From contig NZ_AP025017.1 in the NCBI RefSeq assembly GCF_019974135.1, forward strand, positions 248,001-312,000: a stretch of 64,000 nt of DNA, written 5' to 3'. This DNA comes from Actinomyces capricornis (GTDB taxonomy: Bacteria > Actinomycetota > Actinomycetes > Actinomycetales > Actinomycetaceae). The position numbers were made by a program, and so were the translations under genes. Within the stretch, counting starts at the first letter, position 1, and every line of letters begins with the position of its first letter. Below are positions 41,341-50,057 of the stretch, in pieces. Below the pieces are notes generated by a model. The model was not told the DNA's origin. It did not search any database and worked only from the letters and a program-made list of their open reading frames with translations.

Positions 41341-42993
41341 TCACTCCTGGCGGGCGCGGTGCAGGACCCGCATGGAGACCACGGGGGCCCCGCGCCGCCC
41401 GGAGACGCGCGCCCAGTCATCGGGGTGGACGGTGGCGGGAAGGCCCTCGTTCTCGGCGATCTCCTCGCCCACGGCCCGCTCCAGGTGCTCGGGGCGCAGG
41501 CCGCGCCGCCCGTGGGCCACCAGGTCCTTGACCGCGGCCTTCTTGGCCCGGTCCACGATGTTGGCGAGCATGGCGCCCGAGACCAGGTCGGCGACGTGGA
41601 GGATCTCGACCTGCCCGTCGGCGTGGGTGAGCTCGACCATCTCGGTGCGCTCGCTGCGGGTGAAGAGGCGCCGCACCACCTGGTCGATGAGGGCCTCCAC
41701 GGCCTCCCGGCGCCCGCCGTGCTCCTGGACCAGGGCCTCGTCCAGGGGCAGGTCGGCGGTGAGGTAGGCGCCCAGGATCTCGGCGGCCCCGCCGGCGTCG
41801 GGGCGCCCGATGTGGATCTTGACGTCCAGGCGGCCGGGCCGCAGGATCGCGGGGTCGATCATGTCCTCCCGGTTGGTGGCGCCGATGACCACCACATTGT
41901 CGAGCTCGTCGACGCCGTCGATCTCGGCGAGCATCTGGGGCACCACGGTGGTCTCCACATCCGAGGAGCGGCCCGATCCGCGGGTGCGGAACAGGGAGTC
42001 CATCTCATCGAAGAAGACGACGACGGGCACACCGGTGGCGGCCTTCTCCCGGGCACGGGCGAAGATGACGCGGATGCGCCGCTCGGTCTCCCCCACGTAC
42101 TTGTCCAGCAGCTGGGGGCCCTTGATGTTGAGGAAGTAGGCCTCCTCGCGCTGCCCACCGCCCAGGGAGGCGGCCACGGCCTTGGCGATGAGGGTCTTGC
42201 CGCAGCCGGGCGGCCCGTAGAGGAGCACTCCGCGCGGGGGCGCGAGCCGGTGCTCGCGGTAGAGGTCGGGGTGGAGGAAGGGCAGCTCGACGGCGTCGCG
42301 AATGAGCTCGATCTGGGAGCCCAGTCCCCCGATGTCGCTGTAGTCGACGTCGGGCACCTCCTCCAGGACGAGCTCCTCGACCTCGGAGCGCACCACGGGG
42401 CGCAGGGCCATGCGCACGGCCAGGTCGGCCACCAGGGCGTCGCCCACCCGGGGGCGGCGGGCGGCCAGGGCGCCGGAGAGGGCCAGGACCTGCTCCTCGT
42501 CATGGCGGGCCAGGACGAGGACGGTGCCGTCGTCGTAGGTCTCCTTGACGGTGACGACCTCCCCGAAGCGGGGGGAGTCGGCGCGGGTGGTGATGACCAG
42601 GTGCTCGTTGAGGACGACGTCGGTGCCCGGCTCCAGGGTGGAGGCCACGACGGACGGGCCGATGCCCACGCGGTGGCGGCGCCCGGCGATGGAGACGTCG
42701 GCGGTGCGCTCGGCGGCATCGACGGCCAGGACGGTGGCGTGGGCCAGGGGCGGGCGCTGGAGGGCCTCGATGTCCTCGTGGAGGGCGGCCAGCTCGGTGC
42801 GCGCGGCGCGCAGGGCGTTGGCCAGGTGGGTGTTCTTGCGGGTGAGGACCCCCGCGTGCTCGGTCAGCTCGCGCAGGCGCCGGGAGCCCTCGTCACCGGG
42901 CAGGGCGGGGCCGGGCTCATCGGGGCGGTCGGCGGGCTCCGCGGGCGAGTGCCCCGACGGATTCTCGGATGGGTTCGGAATCGTGCCTGCCAT
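41341..42993 (-). CDS. arc: AAA+ ATPase forming ring-shaped complexes (ARC/Mpa)
   Basis: A 550-residue Pup-recognising unfoldase. An N-terminal coiled coil (about residues 35-85, LTRKNTHLANALRAARTELA) binds Pup; the OB domain follows; the AAA domain has Walker A GPPGCGKT near 259, Walker B VVFFDEMDSLF near 327 and the second region of homology ATNREDMIDPAILRPGRLD. It ends RVLHRARQE and lacks the GQYL-type C-terminus used to open the 20S proteasome, which matches the absence of prcBA. The ATG at 42993 is chosen as the first before the coiled coil with GGAG upstream. First gene of the Pup cluster and divergent from valS. Confidence 0.93.
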   Translation of the reverse strand: MAGTIPNPSENPSGHSPAEPADRPDEPGPALPGDEGSRRLRELTEHAGVLTRKNTHLANALRAARTELAALHEDIEALQRPPLAHATVLAVDAAERTADVSIAGRRHRVGIGPSVVASTLEPGTDVVLNEHLVITTRADSPRFGEVVTVKETYDDGTVLVLARHDEEQVLALSGALAARRPRVGDALVADLAVRMALRPVVRSEVEELVLEEVPDVDYSDIGGLGSQIELIRDAVELPFLHPDLYREHRLAPPRGVLLYGPPGCGKTLIAKAVAASLGGGQREEAYFLNIKGPQLLDKYVGETERRIRVIFARAREKAATGVPVVVFFDEMDSLFRTRGSGRSSDVETTVVPQMLAEIDGVDELDNVVVIGATNREDMIDPAILRPGRLDVKIHIGRPDAGGAAEILGAYLTADLPLDEALVQEHGGRREAVEALIDQVVRRLFTRSERTEMVELTHADGQVEILHVADLVSGAMLANIVDRAKKAAVKDLVAHGRRGLRPEHLERAVGEEIAENEGLPATVHPDDWARVSGRRGAPVVSMRVLHRARQE

Positions 42994-43150
42994 GGTCTCC
43001 GCTCGTCTCCTGCCCGCGGGGCTCCTCCTCGATCCCGCTGTGGTACGAGTGTACCAACAGCCCCGGCCGGGACGCCTGCGCAGGAGGCCGGTGCCCACGA
43101 CTCCGTGCGCGAATCCGCACAGGCGGGATCAAGGCGCCAGCACAGGCGCG

Positions 43151-43191
43151 GATGCCACCGGCGGGTGCCGCGGGCGCCCGCCGGTGGCATC
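43151..43191. other. Long perfect hairpin plus 12-base tandem repeats upstream of valS
   Basis: GATGCCACCGGCGGG (43151-43165) pairs exactly with 43177-43191; with one wobble the stem extends through GGGTGCC/GGCGCCC to a 3-base loop. It is followed directly by two tandem copies of CACAGCCGACCT (43191-43214). It stands 75 bases before valS. It may be a transcription terminator facing the divergent arc gene, or a leader structure of valS. Confidence 0.55.
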
Positions 43192-43265
43192 ACAGCCGAC
43201 CTCACAGCCGACCTCACAGCGGGCCGTGTCGAGGCCCTCGCGTCAGACGTGACAGAATCACGCCC

Positions 43266-46088
43266 ATGTCTGAGACTTCCTCCTCCGAGCGGCCCTCCCG
43301 CCTCCTGCCCTCCGAGCTCCACAGCCCGCGCGTGCCGGACAGGGTCAGCGCCGACGGCCTGGAGGCCGCCTGGGGCGAGCGCTGGGAGGAGGCCGGCATC
43401 TACGCCTTCGACCGCAGCGCCCAGCGCTGCGAGGTCTTCTCCATCGACACCCCTCCCCCCACCGTCTCGGGCTCCCTGCACGTGGGGCACGTCTTCTCCT
43501 ACACCCACACCGACACCGTGGCACGCTTCCAGCGCATGCGCGGCAAGGCGGTGTTCTACCCCATGGGCTGGGACGACAACGGCCTGCCCACCGAGCGCCG
43601 GGTCCAGAACTACTTCGGGGTGCGCTGCGACCCGTCCCTGCCCTACGACCCCGACTTCGCCCCGCCCCATGAGGGCGGCGAGGGCAAGTCCATCAAGGCC
43701 AGGGACCAGGTGCCGGTCTCGCGCAGGAACTTCGTCGAGCTGTGCGAGCGCCTGACCCTGGAGGACGAGAAGCTCTTCGAGGCCCTGTGGCGGCGCCTGG
43801 GCCTGAGCGTGGACTGGTCGCACACCTACCAGACCATCGGCAGGCGCGCCCGCCAGGTGGCCCAGGCCGCCTTCCTGCGCAACCTGGCCCGTGGCGAGGC
43901 CTACCAGGCCGCCGCCCCCGGCCTGTGGGACGTGACCTTCCAGACCGCCGTGGCCCAGGCCGAGCTGGAGTCCCGCGAGTACCCCGGCTTCTACCACCGC
44001 CTGGCCTTCCACCTCGTCGACGCCGAGGCCGCCCAGCGCGCCAGTGCTGCCGGCGCCCCGGTGGAGCAGGGCCCAGGCGGCACCCAGGACGTGTGCATCG
44101 AGACCACCCGCCCCGAGCTACTGGCCGCCTGCGTGGCCCTGGTGGCCCACCCCGACGACGAGCGCTACCAGCCACTGTTCGGCACGACGGTGGCCTCCCC
44201 CGTCTTCGGCGTGGAGGTCCCGGTCCTGCCCCATCCCGCCGCGGAGAGGGACAAGGGCGCGGGCATCGCCATGTGCTGCACCTTCGGTGACACCACGGAC
44301 ATCGACTGGTGGCGGGACCTGGGCCTGCCGCTGCGGGCCATCCTGCGCAAGGACGGGCGCATCGAGACCGAGACCCCCGAGTGGATCACCTCCCAGAGCG
44401 GGCGCGCCGCCTACGCGGCCATGGCCGGCAAAACCGCCTTCTCCGCCCGGGAGGCCCTGGTGGCCGAGCTGGCCGCGAGCGGGGAGCTGCGCGGGGAGCC
44501 GGTGAGGACCGTGCGCCAGACGAACTTCTTCGAGAAGGGCGACAAGCCCCTGGAGATCGTCACCTCCCGCCAGTGGTACATCCGCAACGGCGGCAAGGAG
44601 TGGGCCAACCCGGCCTCCGGCAAGGACCTGGCCGACGAGCTGCTGGAGCGCGGGCAGGAGCTGGACTTCCACCCCGACTTCATGCGGGTGCGCTACGAGA
44701 ACTGGGTCAAGGGCCTGAACAACGACTGGCTCATCTCCCGCCAGCGCTTCTTCGGCGTGCCCTTCCCCGTGTGGTACCGCGTGGGAGCCGACGGCGAGGT
44801 GGACTACGACGAGCTCATCGTGCCCGAGGAGTCGGCGCTGCCCGTCGACCCCTCCTCCGACGTGCCCGCGGGCTACACCGAGGACCAGCGCGGCAGGCCC
44901 GGCGGCTTCGTCGGCGAGCTCGACATCATGGACACCTGGGCCACCTCCTCCCTCACCCCGGAGCTGGCCACGGGCTGGCTGAGCGACGACGAGCTGTTCG
45001 CCGCCACCTACCCCATGGACCTGCGGCCCCAGGGCCAGGACATCATCCGCACCTGGCTGTTCTCCTCGGTGGTGCGCGCCACCCTGGAGTTCGGCGCCCT
45101 GCCGTGGCGGCACGCGGGCATCTCCGGGTGGATCCTGGACCCCGACCGCAAGAAGATGAGCAAGTCCAAGGGCAATGTGGTCACCCCCATGGGCCTGCTG
45201 GAGAAGTACGGCTCCGATGCGGTGCGCTACTGGGCGGCCTCGGCCCGCCTGGGCATGGACGCCGCCTTCGAGGAGACCCAGATCAAGATCGGCCGCCGCC
45301 TGGCCATCAAGCTCCTCAATGCCTCGAAGTTCGCCCTGTCCATGGGCATCCCCTGGGACGCCGATGAGGCGGCCCTGGCGGCGGCGCCCGCCCCGAGCCT
45401 GGAGGCCTCCCAGGTGACCGAGCCGATCGACCGGGCGGTGCTGGCGGCCCTGGCGGACGTGGTCGAGGCGGCCACTGCCGCCTTCGAGGACTTCGGCCAC
45501 GCCCGCGCCCTGGAGGTCACCGAGGCCTTCTTCTGGACCTTCTGCGATGACTACATCGAGCTGGTCAAGGACCGTGCCAACGATCTGGAGGGCGCCCATG
45601 GAGCGGGGGCGGTGCGCAGTGCCCGCACCACCCTGGCCATCGCGGTGGACACCTTCGTGCGGCTCTTCGCCCCCTTCCTGCCCTTCGCCACCGAGGAGGT
45701 GTGGTCCTGGTACCGCACCGGCTCGGTGCACCGTGCGGCCTGGCCCGACGCCGAGGCGCTGCACCGGGCCGCGGCCGGCGCCGACCCGGCCCTGGTGGCC
45801 CAGGCGGGCGCGGCCCTGGCGGCGCTGCGCAAGGTGAAGTCGGAGGCCAAGACCAGCCAGAGGACGCCGATCCTCTCGGTGAGCCTGGCGGCGGCGCCCG
45901 AGTACGCCCAGGCCATCGAGGCCGTGCGCACCGACCTGATCGAGGCCGCCAAGGTCACGGGGCTGCTCACCCTGGATGTCGTGGAGGCGCTCCCGGAGGA
46001 AGGGACCGAGGGCGGCGCCGAGGCCGACGGGGCCTCCCCGGTGGCCGTCACCGCCGTCGAGCTGGGCCAGGCCCCGGCCAAGAAGTAG
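43266..46088 (+). CDS. valS: Valyl-tRNA synthetase
   Basis: A 940-residue class I synthetase that charges tRNA-Val. PPPTVSGSLHVGHVFSYTHTD (HIGH motif HVGH at about 72-75) and KKMSKSKGNVVTP (about 628-640) mark the active site, with the editing domain between. The C-terminal ~70 residues form the Glu/Ala-rich coiled-coil arm. Length and wording fit the archaeal/actinobacterial-type ValRS rather than the E. coli type, since the second KMSKS neighbour and the editing region are shorter. No ribosome binding site precedes the ATG; CAGAAT seven bases upstream could be a -10 of a leaderless transcript. Confidence 0.94.
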   Translation: MSETSSSERPSRLLPSELHSPRVPDRVSADGLEAAWGERWEEAGIYAFDRSAQRCEVFSIDTPPPTVSGSLHVGHVFSYTHTDTVARFQRMRGKAVFYPMGWDDNGLPTERRVQNYFGVRCDPSLPYDPDFAPPHEGGEGKSIKARDQVPVSRRNFVELCERLTLEDEKLFEALWRRLGLSVDWSHTYQTIGRRARQVAQAAFLRNLARGEAYQAAAPGLWDVTFQTAVAQAELESREYPGFYHRLAFHLVDAEAAQRASAAGAPVEQGPGGTQDVCIETTRPELLAACVALVAHPDDERYQPLFGTTVASPVFGVEVPVLPHPAAERDKGAGIAMCCTFGDTTDIDWWRDLGLPLRAILRKDGRIETETPEWITSQSGRAAYAAMAGKTAFSAREALVAELAASGELRGEPVRTVRQTNFFEKGDKPLEIVTSRQWYIRNGGKEWANPASGKDLADELLERGQELDFHPDFMRVRYENWVKGLNNDWLISRQRFFGVPFPVWYRVGADGEVDYDELIVPEESALPVDPSSDVPAGYTEDQRGRPGGFVGELDIMDTWATSSLTPELATGWLSDDELFAATYPMDLRPQGQDIIRTWLFSSVVRATLEFGALPWRHAGISGWILDPDRKKMSKSKGNVVTPMGLLEKYGSDAVRYWAASARLGMDAAFEETQIKIGRRLAIKLLNASKFALSMGIPWDADEAALAAAPAPSLEASQVTEPIDRAVLAALADVVEAATAAFEDFGHARALEVTEAFFWTFCDDYIELVKDRANDLEGAHGAGAVRSARTTLAIAVDTFVRLFAPFLPFATEEVWSWYRTGSVHRAAWPDAEALHRAAAGADPALVAQAGAALAALRKVKSEAKTSQRTPILSVSLAAAPEYAQAIEAVRTDLIEAAKVTGLLTLDVVEALPEEGTEGGAEADGASPVAVTAVELGQAPAKK

Positions 46089-46125
46089 GCCAGGCGCCCG
46101 CCGCTGGTGCTGGAGCGAAAGGACC

Positions 46126-47130
46126 TCAGGCCGGCGGCGCCGTCGAGCCCCGGTCGATGAAGCGCGAGGGCATGAGGACCCGTGGGGCCACCGGCTCGCC
46201 GCGCGCATGGCGCAGCAGCATCTCGCCAGCGGTGCGCCCCATCGCCTCACGATCCACGCTGCACTCGCTGAAGGCGGCATCCGAGCGCCCCCGGTACTCG
46301 GTGACCCCCAGGGCGATGACCGACAGGTCCTCGGGGATGCGCAGCCCATAGGCCCGCGTCGCGCAGGCCACCCCGATGACGGCGACCGGGTTGTTGGTGA
46401 CCACCGCGGTACACCCCTCCACCAGCCCCCGGCGCTCCACGAGGTCCACCCCCACCGGGGCACTGTCCGGCTCACTGCGGATGACCGCCTCCATGCCCAG
46501 CCGGGCGGCTGCCCGCTTCACCCCACGGGTGGCCGCATGGTAGGCGTTGGCGTCCCGACCGCCCACGCGGCGCATGAGCCCCAGGATCCTCCGGTGGCCC
46601 AGGGCCCTCAGGTGCTCCAGGGCGCACAGCGCCATATGGTCGAAGTCCGCGTCGATGGAGGGCGCCCCGCCGGCCAGGCCGGAGGTCCCGATCATCACCG
46701 TGGGCAGGCCGGCCTCCTGCAGCAGGCTCTCACGCAGGTCGCGTCGCACCACATCCATGAGGATGGCCCCATCCACCGACTGAGAGCGCACCATCGTGTC
46801 CAGCTCGGTGGCCACCGCCCCCGAGCTGAGCACCGGCAGGACCACCTGGATCCCCCGGCTCTCCAACGCCGCGCGCACCCCATCGACATAGTCCAGGTCA
46901 TTGGCGTCGATGGTCGTGCGCTGCCTGCGGAACAGGACGCCCACCGAGCGCAGCCCCCGGGAGGCCAGGGACCGGGCCGCGGTGTTGGGCAGGTAGCCCA
47001 GCTCCTCAACAGCCCGCAGCACCCGCGCGCGAGTGGCGGGAGTGGTGGAGCGCTGCCCGGTGAGCACGTAGGTGACAGTGGATGGGGAGACTCCGGCCAG
47101 CCGGGCAACCTCAGCGCGCGTCGCGGCCAT
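46126..47130 (-). CDS. LacI family transcriptional repressor of the alpha-glucoside operon
   Basis: A 334-residue repressor. The N-terminal helix-turn-helix reads TRAEVARLAGVSPSTVTYVL then the hinge helix NTAARSLASRGLRSVGVLF (about residues 4-62); the remainder is the periplasmic-binding-like effector domain. ATG 47130 is chosen over 47136 because AGGAGG lies exactly six bases before the former and abuts the latter. It is the last gene of the minus-strand operon with the sugar-binding protein, two permeases and a GH13 glucosidase. It is the natural candidate to bind the 20-base palindrome at 52610-52629; the inducer is likely a maltose-type sugar. Confidence 0.9.
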   Translation of the reverse strand: MAATRAEVARLAGVSPSTVTYVLTGQRSTTPATRARVLRAVEELGYLPNTAARSLASRGLRSVGVLFRRQRTTIDANDLDYVDGVRAALESRGIQVVLPVLSSGAVATELDTMVRSQSVDGAILMDVVRRDLRESLLQEAGLPTVMIGTSGLAGGAPSIDADFDHMALCALEHLRALGHRRILGLMRRVGGRDANAYHAATRGVKRAAARLGMEAVIRSEPDSAPVGVDLVERRGLVEGCTAVVTNNPVAVIGVACATRAYGLRIPEDLSVIALGVTEYRGRSDAAFSECSVDREAMGRTAGEMLLRHARGEPVAPRVLMPSRFIDRGSTAPPA

Positions 47131-47175
47131 CGCCATCCTCCTGTCCTGTGCCCGCCTGCACTGCTGCGCCGGCCC

Positions 47176-48987
47176 TCAGCGGGTGGGCCCGTCCGCCTCG
47201 CGGCGCTCGCCGCAACCGCCGGCGCCCTGGTCCTTCCCTGCGGCCCGCCCCGCGAGCGCGGGGGCCTCCGCCTGCCACCAGCAGCAGCCGTTGGCGGGCA
47301 CGACGACGCCGTCGCTCCGCAGCCGGGCCGGGCCGCCCCGGCCCTCCTCGCCCGCCGCCCAGGAGGCCAGGAGAAGACTGCCGGGCTCGCGGTGGTGGTA
47401 GTCGGTGCCGGTGGTGTTGAGCACGATGGTCGTCCCCTGGTTGCGCAGCGCCAGCACTCCCGGCGGGGTGCTCAGCCACCGGAGGTCCCCCCGCCCCAGG
47501 CCCAACTCGCGCCGCAGCGCCAGGCATCGGCGGTACAGGCTCAGAGTGGAGTCTGGATCCGGCTCCTGGGCCGGCGGGCTGTAGGCGCCCCACCCCTGCG
47601 GCTGGGGCAGCCAGCTGCGGCCGGTGCTGCTGAAGCCGCAGGAGTCCCCCTCCCGGCTCCAGGGCAGGGGCACGCGGCAGCCGTCCCTCCCCCGCACGGC
47701 GCCCCCGGTGCGCGCCCAGGTGGGGTCCTGGCGGGCCTGATCCTCAATGGCGGTGTGCTCGGGCAGACCCAGCTCCTCGCCCTGGTAGAGGTAGGCCCCG
47801 CCGGGCAGGCCCAGCATGAAGACGGTGGCGGCCCGTGCCCGGGCCAGGCCCAGGGCGGTATCGGGCTGGGGGTCGCCCGGGCCGATACCGGGATCGGTGG
47901 GCGTCCCGGGCGGGTAGCCGAAGCGGGTAGTGTGGCGCACGACGTCGTGGTTGGACAGCACCCAGGTGGTCGGGGCGCCCACGGCGCCGTTGGCCGCCAG
48001 GGAGGCGTCGATGACCCGGCGGATCTCGGCCGCCCGCCACCCGGCCCGCAGGAAGGCGAAGTTGAAGGCCTGGCCCATCTCGTCGGGGCGCACGTAGAGG
48101 GCGGACTCCTCCTCCGGCTCGACCCAGGCCTCGGCCACGAGCAGCAGGTCGGGACCCAGCTCGTCCAGGACGCGGCGCCATTCGCGGTAGATGTCGTGGA
48201 CGCCGGGCTGGTTGAAGGCGGGCCCGGAGTCGGGGCGCTTCTCGACGGCGCCGCCCTGCGCCGCCCCGGCCACATTCCATCGGTCCGGGCCCAGATCGTC
48301 GTCGGGCAGGCCCGGGGCCTTGGCCAGGCCGTGGGCCACGTCCACGCGGAAGCCGTCCACCCCGCGCGCCACCCAGAAGCGCAGGATGTCGCGGAAGGAG
48401 GCGCGCACCTCCTCGTTGGCCCAGTTGAGGTCGGGCTGCTCGGCGGCGAAGAGGTGGAGGTACCACCAGCCGCGGTCCTCCGCCCGCCCGGTCAGGGGCT
48501 CGACCTCCTGCCAGGCGGGACCGCCGAACAGGGAGCCCCAGTTGTTGGGCTCGGCCCCCGGGCTGTGGCGGAAGAGGTAGCGCTCCCGCTCGGGCGAGCC
48601 CGGCCCCGCGGCCAGGGCCTGGCGGAACCAGGGGTGGTCCCAGGAGCTGTGGTTGGGGACCAGGTCGATGATCACCCTCATGCCCGCGGCGTGCAGGTCG
48701 CCCACGAGGGCGTCGAAGTCCTCCAGGGTGCCGTACTCCGGTGCGACGCCGCAGTAGTCCGAGACGTCGTATCCCGCATCGACCTGCGGGGAGGGGTAGA
48801 ACGGGGAGAGCCACACGGCGTCCACGCCCAGGGCCGCCAGGTGCCCCACATGCTGGCGGATGCCGGGCAGGTCGCCCACGCCGTCGCCGTCGGAGTCGGC
48901 GAAGGAGCGCGGGTAGACCTGGTAGATGACGGCGTCGCGCCACCAGGCGCCGGCATCGGCGCGATCGGGGGCATCGAAGTGGGGCAT
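47176..48987 (-). CDS. Alpha-glucosidase, GH13 family
   Basis: A 603-residue cytoplasmic alpha-amylase-family enzyme that hydrolyses alpha-glucosides. No signal peptide is present. DAVIYQVYPRSFADSDGDGVGD starts the barrel; the nucleophile is the Asp in GFRVDVAHG (about residue 216), the acid/base is the Glu in LLVAEAWVEP (about 285), and the third acid lies in VLSNHDVVRH. The NNWGSLFGGPAW segment is typical of actinobacterial maltodextrin/alpha-glucosidases. It follows the permease genes; a strong hairpin at 49073-49123 separates them. The C-terminal ~30 residues are charged and Gly-rich with no match. Confidence 0.92.
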   Translation of the reverse strand: MPHFDAPDRADAGAWWRDAVIYQVYPRSFADSDGDGVGDLPGIRQHVGHLAALGVDAVWLSPFYPSPQVDAGYDVSDYCGVAPEYGTLEDFDALVGDLHAAGMRVIIDLVPNHSSWDHPWFRQALAAGPGSPERERYLFRHSPGAEPNNWGSLFGGPAWQEVEPLTGRAEDRGWWYLHLFAAEQPDLNWANEEVRASFRDILRFWVARGVDGFRVDVAHGLAKAPGLPDDDLGPDRWNVAGAAQGGAVEKRPDSGPAFNQPGVHDIYREWRRVLDELGPDLLLVAEAWVEPEEESALYVRPDEMGQAFNFAFLRAGWRAAEIRRVIDASLAANGAVGAPTTWVLSNHDVVRHTTRFGYPPGTPTDPGIGPGDPQPDTALGLARARAATVFMLGLPGGAYLYQGEELGLPEHTAIEDQARQDPTWARTGGAVRGRDGCRVPLPWSREGDSCGFSSTGRSWLPQPQGWGAYSPPAQEPDPDSTLSLYRRCLALRRELGLGRGDLRWLSTPPGVLALRNQGTTIVLNTTGTDYHHREPGSLLLASWAAGEEGRGGPARLRSDGVVVPANGCCWWQAEAPALAGRAAGKDQGAGGCGERREADGPTR

Positions 48988-49072
48988 GGGGACTCCAGGA
49001 GGAAGGGGCGGCGGGCGCCAGTGGGCGACTGGTGGCGCCGGCCGAAGACCGGCGTGGATGGATCGGGCGCGC

Positions 49073-49123
49073 GTCGGCCTGAGCCGCCCGCAGCGAGGCG
49101 GGCCGCGGGCGGCTCAGGCCGAC
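49073..49123 (-). terminator. Intercistronic hairpin between the malG-type permease and glucosidase genes
   Basis: A perfect 19-base inverted repeat (49073-49091 with 49105-49123) with a 13-base loop, inside an operon on the minus strand. It lies 41 bases after the permease stop. It may cut down glucosidase and repressor transcription relative to the transport genes, or protect the upstream mRNA. Confidence 0.65.
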
Positions 49124-49163
49124 GAGCCGGTCGTGACTGTGAGAGTGAGAGAACGGGCCGGGG

Positions 49164-50057
49164 CTACTTCACGCCCCCGGCGGCCAGTCCGGCCACGATG
49201 CGGCGCTGGAAGAACAGCACCATGAGGACCAGTGGCAGGGTCATCACCACTCCGGCGGCCATCTGCGAGCCGAAGGGGGTGTTGAACTGCGTGGCCCCGG
49301 TGAACTTGGCCAGCAGCACCGTGGCGGGCTGCATCGCGGGGTTCTTGATCATCGTGACGGCCACGAGGAACTCGTTCCAGGCGCCGATGAAGATGATGAT
49401 CGCGGTGGTGAAGATGCCGGGGGCGGCCAGCGGCAGGATGACCTTGCGGAAGGCCTGGCCCGGGGTGCACCCGTCGACCATAGCGGCCTGCTCCAGCTCC
49501 TGGGGCATCTGGCGGAAGAAGGTCGTCAGGTTCCACACCGCCAGGGGCAGGGAGAAGGACAGGTCCGGGATGATCATCGCCTGGTAGGTATCCACCCAGC
49601 CCCAGTTGGAGAAGTTCTTCAGCAGCGGCACGATGATGGCCACCAGGGGGAACATCGAGGTCGCGATGATGAGCATGAGCAGCATGCCCTTGCCCCGGAA
49701 GTCCAGGCGGGCCAGCGCGTAGGAGGTGAAGGTCGCCACCGCCAGGGCGATGATCGTCACCGCCACCGAGACGATGAGTGAGTTGACCAGGCCCGAGACG
49801 AAGTTGTTCTTGGCCGAGAAGACCGCCTCGTAGTTCTCCAGGGACGGGTTGGCCGGCCACCAGCTGTTGTCGAAGATCTCAGCGTCGGGGCGCAGGGAGG
49901 AGACCAGCATCCAGTAGAAGGGCGCCAGGCAGTAGATGACGATGAGCCCGATGCCCAGGGTGGAGAAGACCTGTCCCCAGATGTGGCGCTTGACGCGGTA
50001 CTCCTTGCCGTTGTCCGCCGTCGAGGACGTCGGGGCTGCTGCGACTGAGGTGCTCAT
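49164..50057 (-). CDS. Carbohydrate ABC transporter permease (MalG type)
   Basis: A 297-residue inner-membrane permease with six hydrophobic segments. The EAA loop that contacts the ATPase reads EQAAMVDGCTPGQAFRKVILPLAAPG. A hydrophilic N-terminus of ~25 residues precedes the first helix. Its ATG overlaps the stop of the partner permease gene (50054-50057), so the two are made together. The operon encodes no ATPase, so a shared MsmK-type ATPase from elsewhere in the genome is presumably used. Confidence 0.92.
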   Translation of the reverse strand: MSTSVAAAPTSSTADNGKEYRVKRHIWGQVFSTLGIGLIVIYCLAPFYWMLVSSLRPDAEIFDNSWWPANPSLENYEAVFSAKNNFVSGLVNSLIVSVAVTIIALAVATFTSYALARLDFRGKGMLLMLIIATSMFPLVAIIVPLLKNFSNWGWVDTYQAMIIPDLSFSLPLAVWNLTTFFRQMPQELEQAAMVDGCTPGQAFRKVILPLAAPGIFTTAIIIFIGAWNEFLVAVTMIKNPAMQPATVLLAKFTGATQFNTPFGSQMAAGVVMTLPLVLMVLFFQRRIVAGLAAGGVK

